In this document: piece after piece, positions 25,870 through 34,521 of the stretch
How positions within the stretch are numbered: position 1 is the stretch's first letter
Layout of the letters: each line of letters opens with the position of its first letter
Origin: Haliea sp. E1-2-M8
GTDB taxonomy: Bacteria; Pseudomonadota; Gammaproteobacteria; Pseudomonadales; Halieaceae
Direction of reading: 5' to 3'
Assembly (NCBI RefSeq): GCF_030649675.1
Contig: NZ_JAUTDR010000022.1
Coordinates: 1 to 64,000 of the forward strand
Length of the DNA stretch: 64,000 nucleotides
Position numbers and translations under genes: made by a program
The notes under the pieces: model-generated
What the model was told of the DNA's origin: nothing
The model's input: only the letters and a program-made list of their open reading frames with translations
Databases searched by the model: none

Positions 25870-28269
25870 CCTGTTTTCCCGGGGTGACAGCAGCCAGGCC
25901 AACGCCGGCAGGAACAACAGCGCCCCGAGCATGTTCCAGAAAAACATGAAAGTGAGCATCAGCCCCATATCGGCCTGGAACTTGATCGGCGAGAATATCC
26001 AGGTGCCCACCCCTACCGCCAGGGTAAGGCCGGTAAAGGCTACCGCCGTGCCGCTGGATTTGAGCGCGTAGAAATAGGCATTCTCCAGTGCCTCGCCGCT
26101 GCGCAGATAAGACTGTAGCGAAGAGTAGATGTAAATACCGTAGTCCACCCCGATACCCACACCCAGGGCAATCACCGGCAGGGTTGCCACCTTCACCCCG
26201 ATACCCAGCGCGGCCATCAGGGCCTGGCCGAGGACGGAGGTCAGCATCAGCGGCACAATAATGCAGGCAGTGATGCGCAGGGAGCGGAAGTTCAGCAGGC
26301 ACAGTGCGATCACCACTCCGTACACCCACAGCAGCATCTTGGTCTGGGCCTCGCGGATAACAATGTTGGTCGCCGCTTCGACGCCGGCATTGCCCGCCGC
26401 CATCTTGAACTGGAGGTCGTCGCTGTTGTAGGTGTCGGCGAACTCGGCCACCGCGGCCACCACGCCGTCCAGGGTATCTGCCTTGTGATCGTCGAGGAAC
26501 AGAATAACGGGCACCATGGAACAGTCGGTATTGCGCAGCATGTTGGGCGCGCTGCTCAGGGAATTGTTGAGGATAAAGCGGTTGCGACTGATTTCATGCC
26601 ACTTCGGGCTACCCTCGTTCATACCCTGGATGGCGAGTTTGGATACATCCACCAGAGACATGGCGGACTGCACCCCGGGCACGGTTTCCATCACCCCCTG
26701 AAAATAGTTCACTGCCGAGATGAATTCGTAGCTGCCGCACTGCTGTACGCCGGTGCTTGCCATGACCACGAACACATCCGTACTGGTGGAGTAGTTGCGG
26801 GTGAGGAAGGCGTTGTCCTGGTTGTAGCGTGAATCCGGGCGCAATTCCGGCGCACCCGGGTCGAGATCGCCGATCTTCTGGAACTGGCCGAAGTACAGCC
26901 CGATGGCAAACAATACTGTGCACACGGCGAGGATGGTCAGCGCGGGGCCGCGGCGGGTGGTTTTGGCCAGCAGCCGCCAGTGGCTGTAGTGGCTGTTTTC
27001 CTTGCTGGAGCGGTAGCTGACGCAGCGGTCGGTAATACCGGTGTAGGTAAGCACCAGCGGCAGCAGGATGAGGTTGGTCAGCACGAGTACCGCAATCCCC
27101 GTGGCGGCCACCACGGCCAGCTCCTGAATCACCGGGATGTCGATGACCCGCAGGGTGAAGAAACCCACGCCGTCACTGAGCAGGGCCACGAAACCGGGCT
27201 TGGACAGGCGAATGAAGGTCAGCCGCGCCGCCTCCAGCCGGGGCGCCTTGAGGTAGACCAAATTGCCAAAACGATTGATGATCTGCACCGAGTGGCTGAC
27301 GCCCACCGCAAATACCAGGAACGGCACCAGCATCGAATACGGGTCCAGCCCCATGCCCATGAGCTTGAGCAGACCCAGCTGCCAAATCACGGCCACTGTG
27401 GAGCACAGCAACGCCGCGGAAGTGAGCCAGCCGCAGCGGGAGTAGGCAAACAGCATCACCGCGGTGATCACAAATGCCACCAGGAAAAATAGCCCCACCA
27501 GGGTGGCGCCCGCAATGAGGTCACCAATCAGCTTGGCGAAGCCGGTGATGCGGATATTGATGTTGTCCATCTCGTACTTTTTCCGCACCCGGTCCTCAAG
27601 GTCGAGGGAAAGGCGGAAGTCCGACGCGTACTTTTCCCGCACCAGTTCCTCGAGGTCGCCGGCAAACTGAGCGTAGTCCAGGCGCTCGCCGGTGGTGGGG
27701 TCGGTCTCAATCAGGGGCGCGACGATAATGGTGGATTTGAAGTTGTTGGCAACAATGCGTCCGATCTGGCCGGACTTGAGGACATTCTGGCGCAGCTCAT
27801 CCAGGGCGCGCTCGCTGCCGTCGTAGTCATCGGGGATCACCGCGCCGCCGACAAAGCCCTCTTCCGTAACCTCCATCCAGCGCGTGTTGGGAGTCCACAG
27901 GGACTGCAGCGCAGAGCGGTCGACGCCGTTGATGTAAAATACTTCGTCGGTGATGCGGCGCAGCAATTCCTGGAACTCGGCGGTGAAAATGTCGCCCTCT
28001 GTGGTCTCGACAATGATCCGCACCGAGTTGCCCAGACCCTTGAGGTCGTTCTGGCGGTAGAGGAAATTCTGGATGTAGGGGTGCGATATCGGCAGCATCT
28101 TCTCGAAGCTGGCGTCGGGTTTTAGCTGGCTGGCCTGCCAGGCGAAAAACGCGGTCGCCAGCGCAAACAGCAGAATCAGGGGCAGGCGCGCGCCTATCAA
28201 CAGAGTGCCCAGCCGCGGGCGAAGTTTGCCGTCTTCCGGTTCTAGCTGAATGCTTTCGTGGTCGGTCAC
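25846..28269 (-). CDS. MMPL/RND family exporter
   Basis: 807 aa, twofold RND architecture of the COG1033/MMPL type: TM1 at about 28-46, a periplasmic loop to about 235, five TMs, TM7 near 440, a second periplasmic loop and a final TM bundle. GVGIGVDYGIYIYS carries the conserved Asp in the second half. Likely exports a lipid or hydrophobic compound using the proton gradient. The GTG start overlaps the YCF48-like gene stop as GTGA. Its C-terminus runs into the palindrome at 25843. Confidence 0.88.
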   Translation of the reverse strand: MTDHESIQLEPEDGKLRPRLGTLLIGARLPLILLFALATAFFAWQASQLKPDASFEKMLPISHPYIQNFLYRQNDLKGLGNSVRIIVETTEGDIFTAEFQELLRRITDEVFYINGVDRSALQSLWTPNTRWMEVTEEGFVGGAVIPDDYDGSERALDELRQNVLKSGQIGRIVANNFKSTIIVAPLIETDPTTGERLDYAQFAGDLEELVREKYASDFRLSLDLEDRVRKKYEMDNINIRITGFAKLIGDLIAGATLVGLFFLVAFVITAVMLFAYSRCGWLTSAALLCSTVAVIWQLGLLKLMGMGLDPYSMLVPFLVFAVGVSHSVQIINRFGNLVYLKAPRLEAARLTFIRLSKPGFVALLSDGVGFFTLRVIDIPVIQELAVVAATGIAVLVLTNLILLPLVLTYTGITDRCVSYRSSKENSHYSHWRLLAKTTRRGPALTILAVCTVLFAIGLYFGQFQKIGDLDPGAPELRPDSRYNQDNAFLTRNYSTSTDVFVVMASTGVQQCGSYEFISAVNYFQGVMETVPGVQSAMSLVDVSKLAIQGMNEGSPKWHEISRNRFILNNSLSSAPNMLRNTDCSMVPVILFLDDHKADTLDGVVAAVAEFADTYNSDDLQFKMAAGNAGVEAATNIVIREAQTKMLLWVYGVVIALCLLNFRSLRITACIIVPLMLTSVLGQALMAALGIGVKVATLPVIALGVGIGVDYGIYIYSSLQSYLRSGEALENAYFYALKSSGTAVAFTGLTLAVGVGTWIFSPIKFQADMGLMLTFMFFWNMLGALLFLPALAWLLSPRENRGSGPVGT

Positions 28270-29405
28270 AGGGGCTCTGCCTCACTCAGGGGTAACAGGC
28301 CAGCCATGCCCACCAGCAGGATGTCACCGCTGGCCGTCTGCACGGCAGAGGACAGGCTGGAGCGGGACGGATGGCGCCAGCCACGCAGACCGCCGCCGTC
28401 GGCTTTGGTGGCCAGCACCAGGCCGCCGGAACCGACCATCAGGACCTGGCCGTCCGCCAGCTTTGTGCCCCCGTACAGGCTGTAGCGCTCGGGGTTATCG
28501 ACTTCCTCCCAGCTCACGCCTCCATCCAGGGAGCGGAACACATGACCGCGGAGCCCGTAGGCGTAGAGTTTTCCCCCAAGCACGGCAATGCCGAACAGGC
28601 TGCCGTCGTAGAGATCGTCCACCCGCTCCCAGCTGCTACCAGTATCGCCGGAGTAGTACAACAGGCCCGCTTCGCCACTCAGGTAGAGGCGCCCGTCCGC
28701 ACCTGCGGCGAGTGCGTAGTAATGATAGCGGTACGCGTTGTCGATACCGGCAATCGCTATCTCCCAGTCGCTGCCGCCGTTATGCGTGCGGTACAGCATG
28801 CCGTAGGCGCCCACCGCAAAACCGTTGCTGGCGTCCAGGAACAACACATCCAGGAAGGGGTCGGCGGGGCCAATGTCGATGGCATCCGAGGCGTCTTCCA
28901 CGGCAAACCTGGCGTCTTCGAGGGCATATTCCAGCTCTTCCAGCTGCGCCTCGTCCTCCGTCTCCGCCAGCGCGTCTTCGAGCATCCCTACGCGCTTCTG
29001 TGACCACGCCAGGTACTGCCGATTGGCGTCGTTGCCGTCAAACTGCAAGCTCCAGCTTTCGCCGCCGTCATTGCTGTGCAGGATTGTGCCGCCATGACCC
29101 ACGGCCCAGCCCAGCTCCGGCTGCGGGAAGTGCAGCGCGGTCAGGGCGACGCTGACCGGCACCGGAGCCTGGCGCCAACTGGCGCCGTCGTCATCGCTGA
29201 GGATAATCACGCCGCGCTCTCCCACGGCTACCAGGCGGTCGCCAGCACGGGCGATATCGAGCAGTTGCATGCTGGTGGGATCGTCAAAGGTCACCGCCGG
29301 CAGGAAAGCGAAATCCTCCGCCGCGCGCAGCTGCGCGGGCAGGAGGCAACAGAGGGCCAGTGCGGCGAGGCCAAGCGGCCGCGCCAGAGCGTTCAGGCAA
29401 GCCAT
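28266..29405 (-). CDS. YCF48/BNR-repeat exported protein
   Basis: 379 aa. The signal peptide ends LRAAEDF (about 27). BNR/YCF48 propeller blades follow with ...DDGASW, NDGGESW, HNGGSDWEIA, GDTGSSWERV and LDGGVSWEEV. An insert at about 125-165 is strongly acidic and helical (LEDALAETEDEAQLEELEYALEDA). YCF48 proteins assist assembly in photosystems, but here it is a periplasmic partner of the RND exporter. ATG 29405 begins 10 bases after the DUF1329 stop, with no strong RBS. Confidence 0.83.
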   Translation of the reverse strand: MACLNALARPLGLAALALCCLLPAQLRAAEDFAFLPAVTFDDPTSMQLLDIARAGDRLVAVGERGVIILSDDDGASWRQAPVPVSVALTALHFPQPELGWAVGHGGTILHSNDGGESWSLQFDGNDANRQYLAWSQKRVGMLEDALAETEDEAQLEELEYALEDARFAVEDASDAIDIGPADPFLDVLFLDASNGFAVGAYGMLYRTHNGGSDWEIAIAGIDNAYRYHYYALAAGADGRLYLSGEAGLLYYSGDTGSSWERVDDLYDGSLFGIAVLGGKLYAYGLRGHVFRSLDGGVSWEEVDNPERYSLYGGTKLADGQVLMVGSGGLVLATKADGGGLRGWRHPSRSSLSSAVQTASGDILLVGMAGLLPLSEAEPL

Positions 29406-29415
29406 GGCGGTATGC

Positions 29416-30780
29416 CTAGCGCCGGCCGGCCCGGCGCAGGGCGGCCGGGGTGAAGTCCTCGAAATCACCGACGTAGCCGAAATCGTACTGGTAGCCGCTC
29501 TCTTCGTTGTCCAGGCCGATAACCACGTAGCGGCCAGAGATCAGGTCGTGCAGGGATTCAGCCGCAATCCAGGGCACATTCACCTGGTAGTGCTGGACCT
29601 TGTGGCCTTCCTTCACCCGCCACAGTTCGCCGCGGCCGTCGTAGTGGTCCACCACCGCGATCTGCCAGGTATCCTCGTCCACGTAGAAGGTGCGACGGGC
29701 ATAGATATGGCGGGCATCTTCCTTCAGCGTGGCCTCCACCACCCAGACCCGGTGCAATTCGTAGCGCAGGTACTGCGGATCCATATGCCCGGGTTTGATG
29801 ATGTCCGTGTAATCGAGATCGCCACGGCGCAGGGCATAGGCGTTGTAGGGGATGTACAGCTCCTGCTTGCCCACCAGCTCCCAGTTGTAGCGATCGGGAG
29901 CGCCGTTGAACAGGTCGAGGTCGTCCGCAGTGCGCAGACCATCGGCGGCGACGCCGGGGCCGTCATAGGCGATGCTGGGCGCCAGGCGTACCCGCCGCTG
30001 GCCGGCATTGTAGACCCAGGCGGAACGGGGCTCCTTCACCTGGTTCAGGTTCTCGTGCACCAACAGGACGTCCCCCTCCAGCCGCGCCGGCGCCAGGATG
30101 CGCTGCAGGAACACGAACAGGCGGTTCGGGTAGGGGTTGCCCGGGAAGCGGTTGGCGAAGATGGCCTCCTCCTCGAACAGTACGGGGGCGAAGGCGCCGT
30201 TGGCCTGCACCGGCGCCTGGATGTAACGGCGCTTGACCCCCTGCGGGGTGCGGTAGCGGGTGATATGGTTCCAGATCACTTCCACCCCACTGTCGGGAAT
30301 GGGGAACGGTATGCTGGCCCGGAAATCCATCAGGCCATTGCCACCGGCGACCAGGTCGGTCTTGGTCGCCCACTCCTTGATCAGCTCGTATTCACTCTCG
30401 GGAAGGTTGGCGCTGCGACGAGTGGGATAAACAGGCATCTTGTAGGTGTCGGGGTAGCGGCGGAACATCGCCACCTGCCCCGGGGAGAGGTTGTCGGCAT
30501 ACTGCCCGACGTTTTCCGCGGTGATGGTAAACAGCACCTCGTCTTCCGCGAAGGGATTCACCAGCCTCTCGCCTTCAGTATAGCCAGCGGGAAACTCGGT
30601 TATCCCCCCCTCCCAGGGCGGGATACTGCCGTCGGCGTTGCCGGCGCGCTCGGCGCCAATGGGAGTCAGTTCCTCGCCGCCCAGACGGGCAGCCTGCTCG
30701 GGGCTGACTTTCGCCAGTGCCAGGCTGCCGCCCAGACCCAGAATGGACGCGAGGCCCAAGGCTATCAGTCTCTTGTTCAT
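29416..30780 (-). CDS. DUF1329 family exported protein
   Basis: 454 aa. Signal peptide MNKRLIALGLASILGLGGSLALA (cleaved at about 23), then the DUF1329 opening KVSPEQAARLGGEELTPIGAERAGN, and SIPPWEGGI. The fold is LolA/LolB-like, so a periplasmic lipid carrier is the usual suggestion (inference). It has AAGGAG 7 bases before the ATG. Sits 24 bases after DUF1302 and 10 before the YCF48-like gene; these genes typically occur together with an MMPL exporter. Confidence 0.9.
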   Translation of the reverse strand: MNKRLIALGLASILGLGGSLALAKVSPEQAARLGGEELTPIGAERAGNADGSIPPWEGGITEFPAGYTEGERLVNPFAEDEVLFTITAENVGQYADNLSPGQVAMFRRYPDTYKMPVYPTRRSANLPESEYELIKEWATKTDLVAGGNGLMDFRASIPFPIPDSGVEVIWNHITRYRTPQGVKRRYIQAPVQANGAFAPVLFEEEAIFANRFPGNPYPNRLFVFLQRILAPARLEGDVLLVHENLNQVKEPRSAWVYNAGQRRVRLAPSIAYDGPGVAADGLRTADDLDLFNGAPDRYNWELVGKQELYIPYNAYALRRGDLDYTDIIKPGHMDPQYLRYELHRVWVVEATLKEDARHIYARRTFYVDEDTWQIAVVDHYDGRGELWRVKEGHKVQHYQVNVPWIAAESLHDLISGRYVVIGLDNEESGYQYDFGYVGDFEDFTPAALRRAGRR

Positions 30781-30804
30781 GCAGTGCTCCTTGTTATCTG
30801 ACGT

Positions 30805-32667
30805 CTAGAAGGCGACGGAAAAACTCAGCGAAACGAAATCCCGGTCTGTGAATTCATCATAGTCTGCCCCAAAGAAACTGGTATAGGAAATATCAGCGCG
30901 GTAGACGTTCAGGTAATCCGCCGTGACTCCCATGCTCAGGGCAATGCGGTCCTCGATGAAGTTCGGTGCCGGCGAGGTGCCCTTGACGTCGTGGGACCAG
31001 GCAACGTTCGGAGTAAGGTTGATGCCGGCAACGACATCCGTGTACTCCAGCCCCGCGCGCACCCGATAGCCCCAGGAGAAGTCTTCGGTGAAGCCTTCGC
31101 TGGTGCAGTAGTCGCTGTTGCTGTTGGGTCGAATTCCGGCAAACGCTTCTGCTGCCGGGTGCGAGTCGCAGGACACGGGGGAGCCGGGCCACAGCGCAAA
31201 CTGGCTGCTGAAGGGCTCGAAGTCACCCACCCCGAAGCTGGGCGAGCGCCCGTAGTTGATGTCGTCTTCCATGCCCCCAAGGAACACCGCACCCACCTCG
31301 GCGGCAAAGGAGAGCCGCTGGGCGCCGAACACCTGCTCGAAAAACTTGATGAAGGTCATCTGCGCCTGAGTATAGGAAACATTGTCGTAACCCGCCACGT
31401 AGCCACCCGGGCCCGCCGCCAGTACCCGCGGCAGCATCCGCGACCACTCCGCCGGGGTACCCAGGGCCACAGCCTGCAGCAGGTCGGTGGTATTGATCTG
31501 CAGCGGGAAGTCCGGCCGGTGACTCAACTCACCGGAGACGGCCCAGGTGCCAAGATTGGTGGCAAAGGTCAGGCCCCAGAGCTCGATGTCCTCGGGAAAC
31601 TCGAAGAAATAGTCGGGATTGGCGCCAAAATTGACCGGCAGGCCGAAGGCGACGGTGGCGTTGTTGGCGCTGAAAATCGGCGTGCGGCTGTGGTAATTCA
31701 TGTAGTACAGGCCGAATTCGGTGTCATTGAAGGCCTCGGAATAGTAGCGGAATGCGAGGCCCCACTGCCCGGAATCCGACGCCTCCACATCGCCACTGCG
31801 GGGCAGGATCAGGCCCGCAGCCTCCGCGGAACCGTCGGCCACCGCGTTGGATATGGTCAGGTAGTCACAGCCACCGCCGTAGGGATCCGCCGCGTTCCAG
31901 TAGGTCCCGCACTCATCGAGGATGGTGCGCTGCCAATCGTACTGGACAAAAGCCTCCAGGCTGAGGTCGCGCGTCACGCCATAGTTGGCGTAGACCAGGC
32001 CCACCGGCAGCAGGGCCTCCTTGATCTCCGAGCCAGGCTTGCGCAGCGCGGTTACATCGAAGGGGTTGATTACGTTGATGCCGTTCTGGATGAAGGTGCT
32101 CTCGCCCCAGCTCAGGACCATGTTGCCGGCGCGCAGCTCGAGCGGGTTCTCGCCTACTTCAAAGCTGCCGAACAAATAGTAATCGAGGAACTCGACACCG
32201 CGATAGCGCGCCAGGCGCTCAAAGTCGGAGGTATCCAGCTTGCGGTTGGGGATGTAGCCGTTGGCGGCGTGGCCGTGGGGCACATCGCTGGTGCCCACCT
32301 CGTGGTCGTACCAGTATTTCAGGCGGGTGAAAAAGCCGTAGTTGTCCCGGGTCAGCTCCAGATCGTGAATACCCCGGAACTGCAACGAAAACAGATCGCC
32401 CTGGTCATAGTTCAGGTTGCCGTCGTCAGCGGTACTGGAGGAGGCGCGGCCCTTGCCATCGGCAGTATTGCCCGGCGCCAGCAGGCCGGCGTCGGGGCTT
32501 TCCGCCCGCCAGCTCGCGCCGATCGAGAGATTGGAGGAAAAATTCGCTTCAAAGGGGCCGAGGTCGAAGGTCAGCGCCGACGCTGGCGCCGCAAAACCCG
32601 CGACCACCAGGGCGGCGAGTAGCGGTGACCGGGTTTTGCAGGGGTTACAGCCAGGCAGTGCTTTCAT
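30805..32667 (-). CDS. DUF1302 family outer-membrane protein
   Basis: 620 aa, first gene of the four-gene export cluster. Signal peptide to about 32, then LTFDLGPFEANFSSNLSIGAS, RLKYWYDHE and a C-terminal strand ending in Phe (FVSLSFSVAF), all signs of an outer-membrane beta-barrel of FadL-like size. Likely the channel for the compound handled by DUF1329 and the RND protein. Four cysteines in loop regions could form two disulfides. GGAGAAGAGAAC precedes the ATG. Divergent from the aspartic protease across 120 bases. Confidence 0.9.
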   Translation of the reverse strand: MKALPGCNPCKTRSPLLAALVVAGFAAPASALTFDLGPFEANFSSNLSIGASWRAESPDAGLLAPGNTADGKGRASSSTADDGNLNYDQGDLFSLQFRGIHDLELTRDNYGFFTRLKYWYDHEVGTSDVPHGHAANGYIPNRKLDTSDFERLARYRGVEFLDYYLFGSFEVGENPLELRAGNMVLSWGESTFIQNGINVINPFDVTALRKPGSEIKEALLPVGLVYANYGVTRDLSLEAFVQYDWQRTILDECGTYWNAADPYGGGCDYLTISNAVADGSAEAAGLILPRSGDVEASDSGQWGLAFRYYSEAFNDTEFGLYYMNYHSRTPIFSANNATVAFGLPVNFGANPDYFFEFPEDIELWGLTFATNLGTWAVSGELSHRPDFPLQINTTDLLQAVALGTPAEWSRMLPRVLAAGPGGYVAGYDNVSYTQAQMTFIKFFEQVFGAQRLSFAAEVGAVFLGGMEDDINYGRSPSFGVGDFEPFSSQFALWPGSPVSCDSHPAAEAFAGIRPNSNSDYCTSEGFTEDFSWGYRVRAGLEYTDVVAGINLTPNVAWSHDVKGTSPAPNFIEDRIALSMGVTADYLNVYRADISYTSFFGADYDEFTDRDFVSLSFSVAF

Positions 32668-32787
32668 GTTCTCTTCTCCTGCTGGTTATGATTACGCGTT
32701 ATCAGCATTCACCGGACAATTATGGACGATTGTAGGCATTGCTGCGTTGTCAAGGATCAATATATCGGCGCGTGCTAAGGTAAGCCC

Positions 32788-33315
32788 ATGAGCGATGATA
32801 CTGTAGAGCAGAAGCGGCTGGGAACCACCATGCAGGTACTGGCATGGGTGGTGTTGATGGCCCTGCTCGCGGCCTGGTTCAACGACCTGCTGGGACGGCG
32901 ACACAACCCGAATCAGGTGCTGGAAACCCGCTATGCGGAGGGCGGCATCCGTGAAGTGGTCCTGCAGCGCAACCGCTTCGGCCACTACGTTACCAGCGGC
33001 CAAATCAACGGCGAACCGGTTGTGTTCATGCTGGATACCGGTGCCACCGGGGTTGCGATACCCGAGGCCGTCGCCCGCCGCCTCAACCTGGTGCGGGGCC
33101 GGGCCTATCGCACCCAGACCGCCAACGGTGTCGCCATCTCCTACGCCACCAGCCTGGACCGGGTCAGTGTCGGCGAGATCGCTCTGGGCAATGTCAGAGC
33201 CGGGATTGTGCCGGGCCTGCAGACCAGTGAAATCCTGCTCGGCATGTCGTTCCTGAAACACATTGAATTCACCCAGCGCGGCGACCAGCTTATACTGCGG
33301 CAACCCCCCGGCTGA
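32788..33315 (+). CDS. Retropepsin-like (clan AA) aspartic protease, membrane anchored
   Basis: 175 aa. TM helix at 14-31 near the N-terminus, then a single aspartic protease domain with VFMLDTGATGVAIP (active Asp-Thr-Gly at about 81-83), the flap region around 105 and EILLGMSFLKH as the structural psi loop (TIGR02281-type). It should act as a homodimer in the periplasm. Substrate unknown. ATG 32788 has a weak leader (AAGGTAAGCCC). Followed 8 bases later by the FMN-type protein. Confidence 0.87.
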   Translation: MSDDTVEQKRLGTTMQVLAWVVLMALLAAWFNDLLGRRHNPNQVLETRYAEGGIREVVLQRNRFGHYVTSGQINGEPVVFMLDTGATGVAIPEAVARRLNLVRGRAYRTQTANGVAISYATSLDRVSVGEIALGNVRAGIVPGLQTSEILLGMSFLKHIEFTQRGDQLILRQPPG

Positions 33316-33323
33316 GGACGCCC

Positions 33324-33794
33324 ATGCCCACGACCCTGAAAGGCCCCTGGAGCCGGCGCGAGATCGAGCAGTTCCTGGAGGACTCCCGCTTTCCCCTGCG
33401 CCTTGCCTGCACCAGCCGCGACGGCTACCCGCGGGTGGTGTCGGTGTGGTACGCCCACGTGGACGGGGCACTACTCTGTGTGTCGCACCGCAAGTCTGCG
33501 CTGGTCAAGCTGCTGGAACAGGATTCGCGGGTAGGCTTTGAAGTCTCCCCCAACGCCCCGCCCTACCACGGGGTGCGCGGCCAGGGCAGGGTCAGCCTGG
33601 CACCGCTCGGTGACCACGATGTACTGGAAACCCTGCTGGACCGCTACCTGGGGCAGCAGGAGTCCCGGGTCGGCAACTGGCTGCTGGCGCGCAAGGATGA
33701 GGAAACGCTGATCACCTTGTACCCCGAGCGCATGTTCAGCTGGGACTACCGGCAGCGCATGGCGGATGTCAGCGCGGGTCGGGCACCACAATAA
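33324..33794 (+). CDS. Pyridoxamine 5'-phosphate oxidase-like FMN-binding protein
   Basis: 156 aa with the split-barrel fold: LACTSRDGYPRVVSVWYAHVDGALLCVSHRKSA (flavin site), then VGFEVSPNAPPYHGVRGQGRV. Such proteins reduce F420/FMN-type or haem substrates; the substrate here is unknown. It ends inside the 3' end of the convergent universal stress protein gene, with 26 bases overlapping. Confidence 0.87.
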   Translation: MPTTLKGPWSRREIEQFLEDSRFPLRLACTSRDGYPRVVSVWYAHVDGALLCVSHRKSALVKLLEQDSRVGFEVSPNAPPYHGVRGQGRVSLAPLGDHDVLETLLDRYLGQQESRVGNWLLARKDEETLITLYPERMFSWDYRQRMADVSAGRAPQ

Positions 33795-34521
33795 CCGGCA
33801 CCGGGATCCGCGCCAGCAGATCCGGGTCCTCGCCCGTCAGTTGCCGCAGTTCCGCCCGGTGCAGCAACAGGGCGCCGTTGCGGGCATTGGCCAGATAGCG
33901 CTCCAGACTCAGCGCATCCTGTAGCTGCAGGCGCTCGACCCCGTCGCACAGGGGCAATGCCAACAATTCCTCCGGTACCGGTTCGGACAACACCCGCAGG
34001 GGTCCGCTGCGCGGCGGGTGGCGTTCATCGTGAATCAGCACGGTACAGGGCGCCTGCAGGATCAGGGCGCGGCAGTTGGAACCCAGGCGCAACCCGCCGC
34101 AGTGAGCGGACAATCCCGCCTTGCCCAACACCAGCAGGTCCCCCGGGCCCGCCAGGGCCAGGGCGGCGTTGACCACCCGCCCACGACTGACCTGCAGGGA
34201 GTGCGCCAGATCGCGCCCGGCTACCGCTGCCTCCAGCGCCCGGGTCGCTTGCTGCAGCTGGCGCGCCACCGTTGCCTCCATCTGCGCCAGCGACAGCGGC
34301 CGCGCCAGACCGGAGCGGGCGCCCACCTCGCGGGCGAAAGGGAATGCCGCCGAATGCAGCAGGTCCTGATCCTCCACGTACAGGGCTACCAGCTCGGCCC
34401 GGCGCAGTGCAGCGAGCTCCACCGCCGCCTGTAACGCCGCCAGACTGTGGCGCGAGGCATCCAGCAGGGTCAGTACCCGGACATCCGTGCGCCGGCGCCG
34501 CGGAGCGGGTTCAGCGTTCAT
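33769..34521 (-). CDS. Universal stress protein family protein
   Basis: 250 aa, a tandem UspA-like protein. The first domain (10-165) has RVLTLLDASRHSLAALQAA, and the ATP-binding-type GxxG-9-GS motif is recognisable in LGKAGLSAHCGGLRLGSN. The C-terminal half is a shortened second domain ending IPVPVIVVPDPR. ATG 34521 has GAGG 9 bases upstream and lies in the 21-bp repeat at the end of the Lon-like gene (11-base overlap). It is probably cotranscribed with that protease and would respond to stress. Confidence 0.8.
   Translation of the reverse strand: MNAEPAPRRRRTDVRVLTLLDASRHSLAALQAAVELAALRRAELVALYVEDQDLLHSAAFPFAREVGARSGLARPLSLAQMEATVARQLQQATRALEAAVAGRDLAHSLQVSRGRVVNAALALAGPGDLLVLGKAGLSAHCGGLRLGSNCRALILQAPCTVLIHDERHPPRSGPLRVLSEPVPEELLALPLCDGVERLQLQDALSLERYLANARNGALLLHRAELRQLTGEDPDLLARIPVPVIVVPDPR

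Noticed and set aside
32747-32760. FNR-like TTGTC-N4-ATCAA site before the aspartic protease and DUF1302 genes
   Set aside because: 8 of 10 core positions match, but it overlaps a TTGACA -35-like element and no clear -10 spacing fits either gene.
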